A DNA stretch of 11,230 bases from JAGORY01 sp964517585 (GTDB lineage: Bacteria; Patescibacteriota; Gracilibacteria; Peribacterales; Peribacteraceae). Of the stretch, positions 11,158 through 11,230 are shown piece after piece. The position numbers were made by a program, and so were the translations under genes. The stretch is taken from contig CAZFCB010000038.1 in the NCBI GenBank assembly GCA_964517585.1, positions 1 through 11,230 of the forward strand, given 5' to 3'. The notes under the pieces are model-generated. The model was not told the origin of the DNA, searched no databases, and saw nothing but the letters and a program-made list of their open reading frames with translations. Within the stretch, counting starts at the first letter, position 1. Each line of letters opens with the position of its first letter.

Positions 11158-11230
11158 CCTCTCACTTGTCGTGAGAGGAAGTAGTAAGCCGCTCTTTGTC
11201 AGCTGCGGTTTCCAGAAGGCACACGCGTGC
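11158..11230 (+). ncRNA. Transcript beginning with hairpins: small RNA or structured leader, incomplete
   Basis: CCTCTCAC (11158-11165) pairs perfectly with GTGAGAGG (11171-11178) around loop TTGTC. Next, AAGCCGC (about 11186-11192) can pair with GCGGTTT (about 11205-11211). An 8-bp palindrome CACGCGTG lies at 11222-11229. No open reading frame starts here. A strong promoter starting exactly at the first stem argues for an RNA gene or a structured 5' leader; alternatively the first hairpin is the tal terminator, though it lacks a U-tract. RNA class not recognised. Confidence 0.4.

Noticed and set aside
1..11230. CRISPR array, insertion sequence or transposase, and alternative genetic code
   Set aside because: No regular direct repeats with spacers, no transposase-like product, and TAA, TAG and TGA all terminate well-supported genes.

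Overview
The window looks like part of a Candidate Phyla Radiation (Patescibacteria) genome, probably a metagenome assembly. The clues are a 10-base N gap, a small streamlined gene set, almost no Shine-Dalgarno sites, an ECF sigma/DUF5667 pair with a long serine-rich tail, and REP-like tRNA flanks. Peribacteria would fit, but that is a low-confidence guess. The standard bacterial code applies: TAA, TAG and TGA all end genes here.

Layout. Positions 1-404 (minus) hold the start of a class II purE, cut by the window edge, with a tandem-repeat promoter directly upstream. A tRNA-Ala(GGC) follows (526-601), then a DedA-family membrane gene broken by the assembly gap (756-1471). Next is an ECF sigma factor (1557-2069) that overlaps a DUF5667-type membrane-anchored probable anti-sigma factor (2062-3378). 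A small EamA-like transporter (3529-3891) is cut short by a TAG where related proteins are expected to have Trp. A tRNA-Arg(GCG) on the minus strand (4056-4132) is flanked by a repeated trailer and a broken copy of its own 3' end. A non-coding, strongly foldable stretch and a good promoter lead into an unrecognised 403-residue protein (4493-5704).

From 10383 down to 5637 a tightly packed minus-strand operon encodes, in order: two paralogous membrane-anchored proteins with 18 and 16 cysteines, a cupredoxin-like lipoprotein, a small cysteine-containing membrane protein, a DoxX-like multi-spanning protein and RNase HII. In the two paralogues almost all cysteines come in pairs C-x(10-11)-C that recur about every 33-37 residues. 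I read this as an exported alpha-solenoid stapled by disulfides. Its N-terminal repeats carry conserved His/Glu motifs (HxxxHxxGR, C-x-HGxGHG, GxFMEN). With a four-His cupredoxin and a DoxX-like protein beside them, this is the best candidate in the window for an undescribed system, perhaps metal or thiol redox chemistry at the cell surface.

A divergent transaldolase gene (10462-11112) follows. After it, a near-consensus promoter appears to start a transcript exactly at an 8-bp perfect hairpin, which runs off the window.
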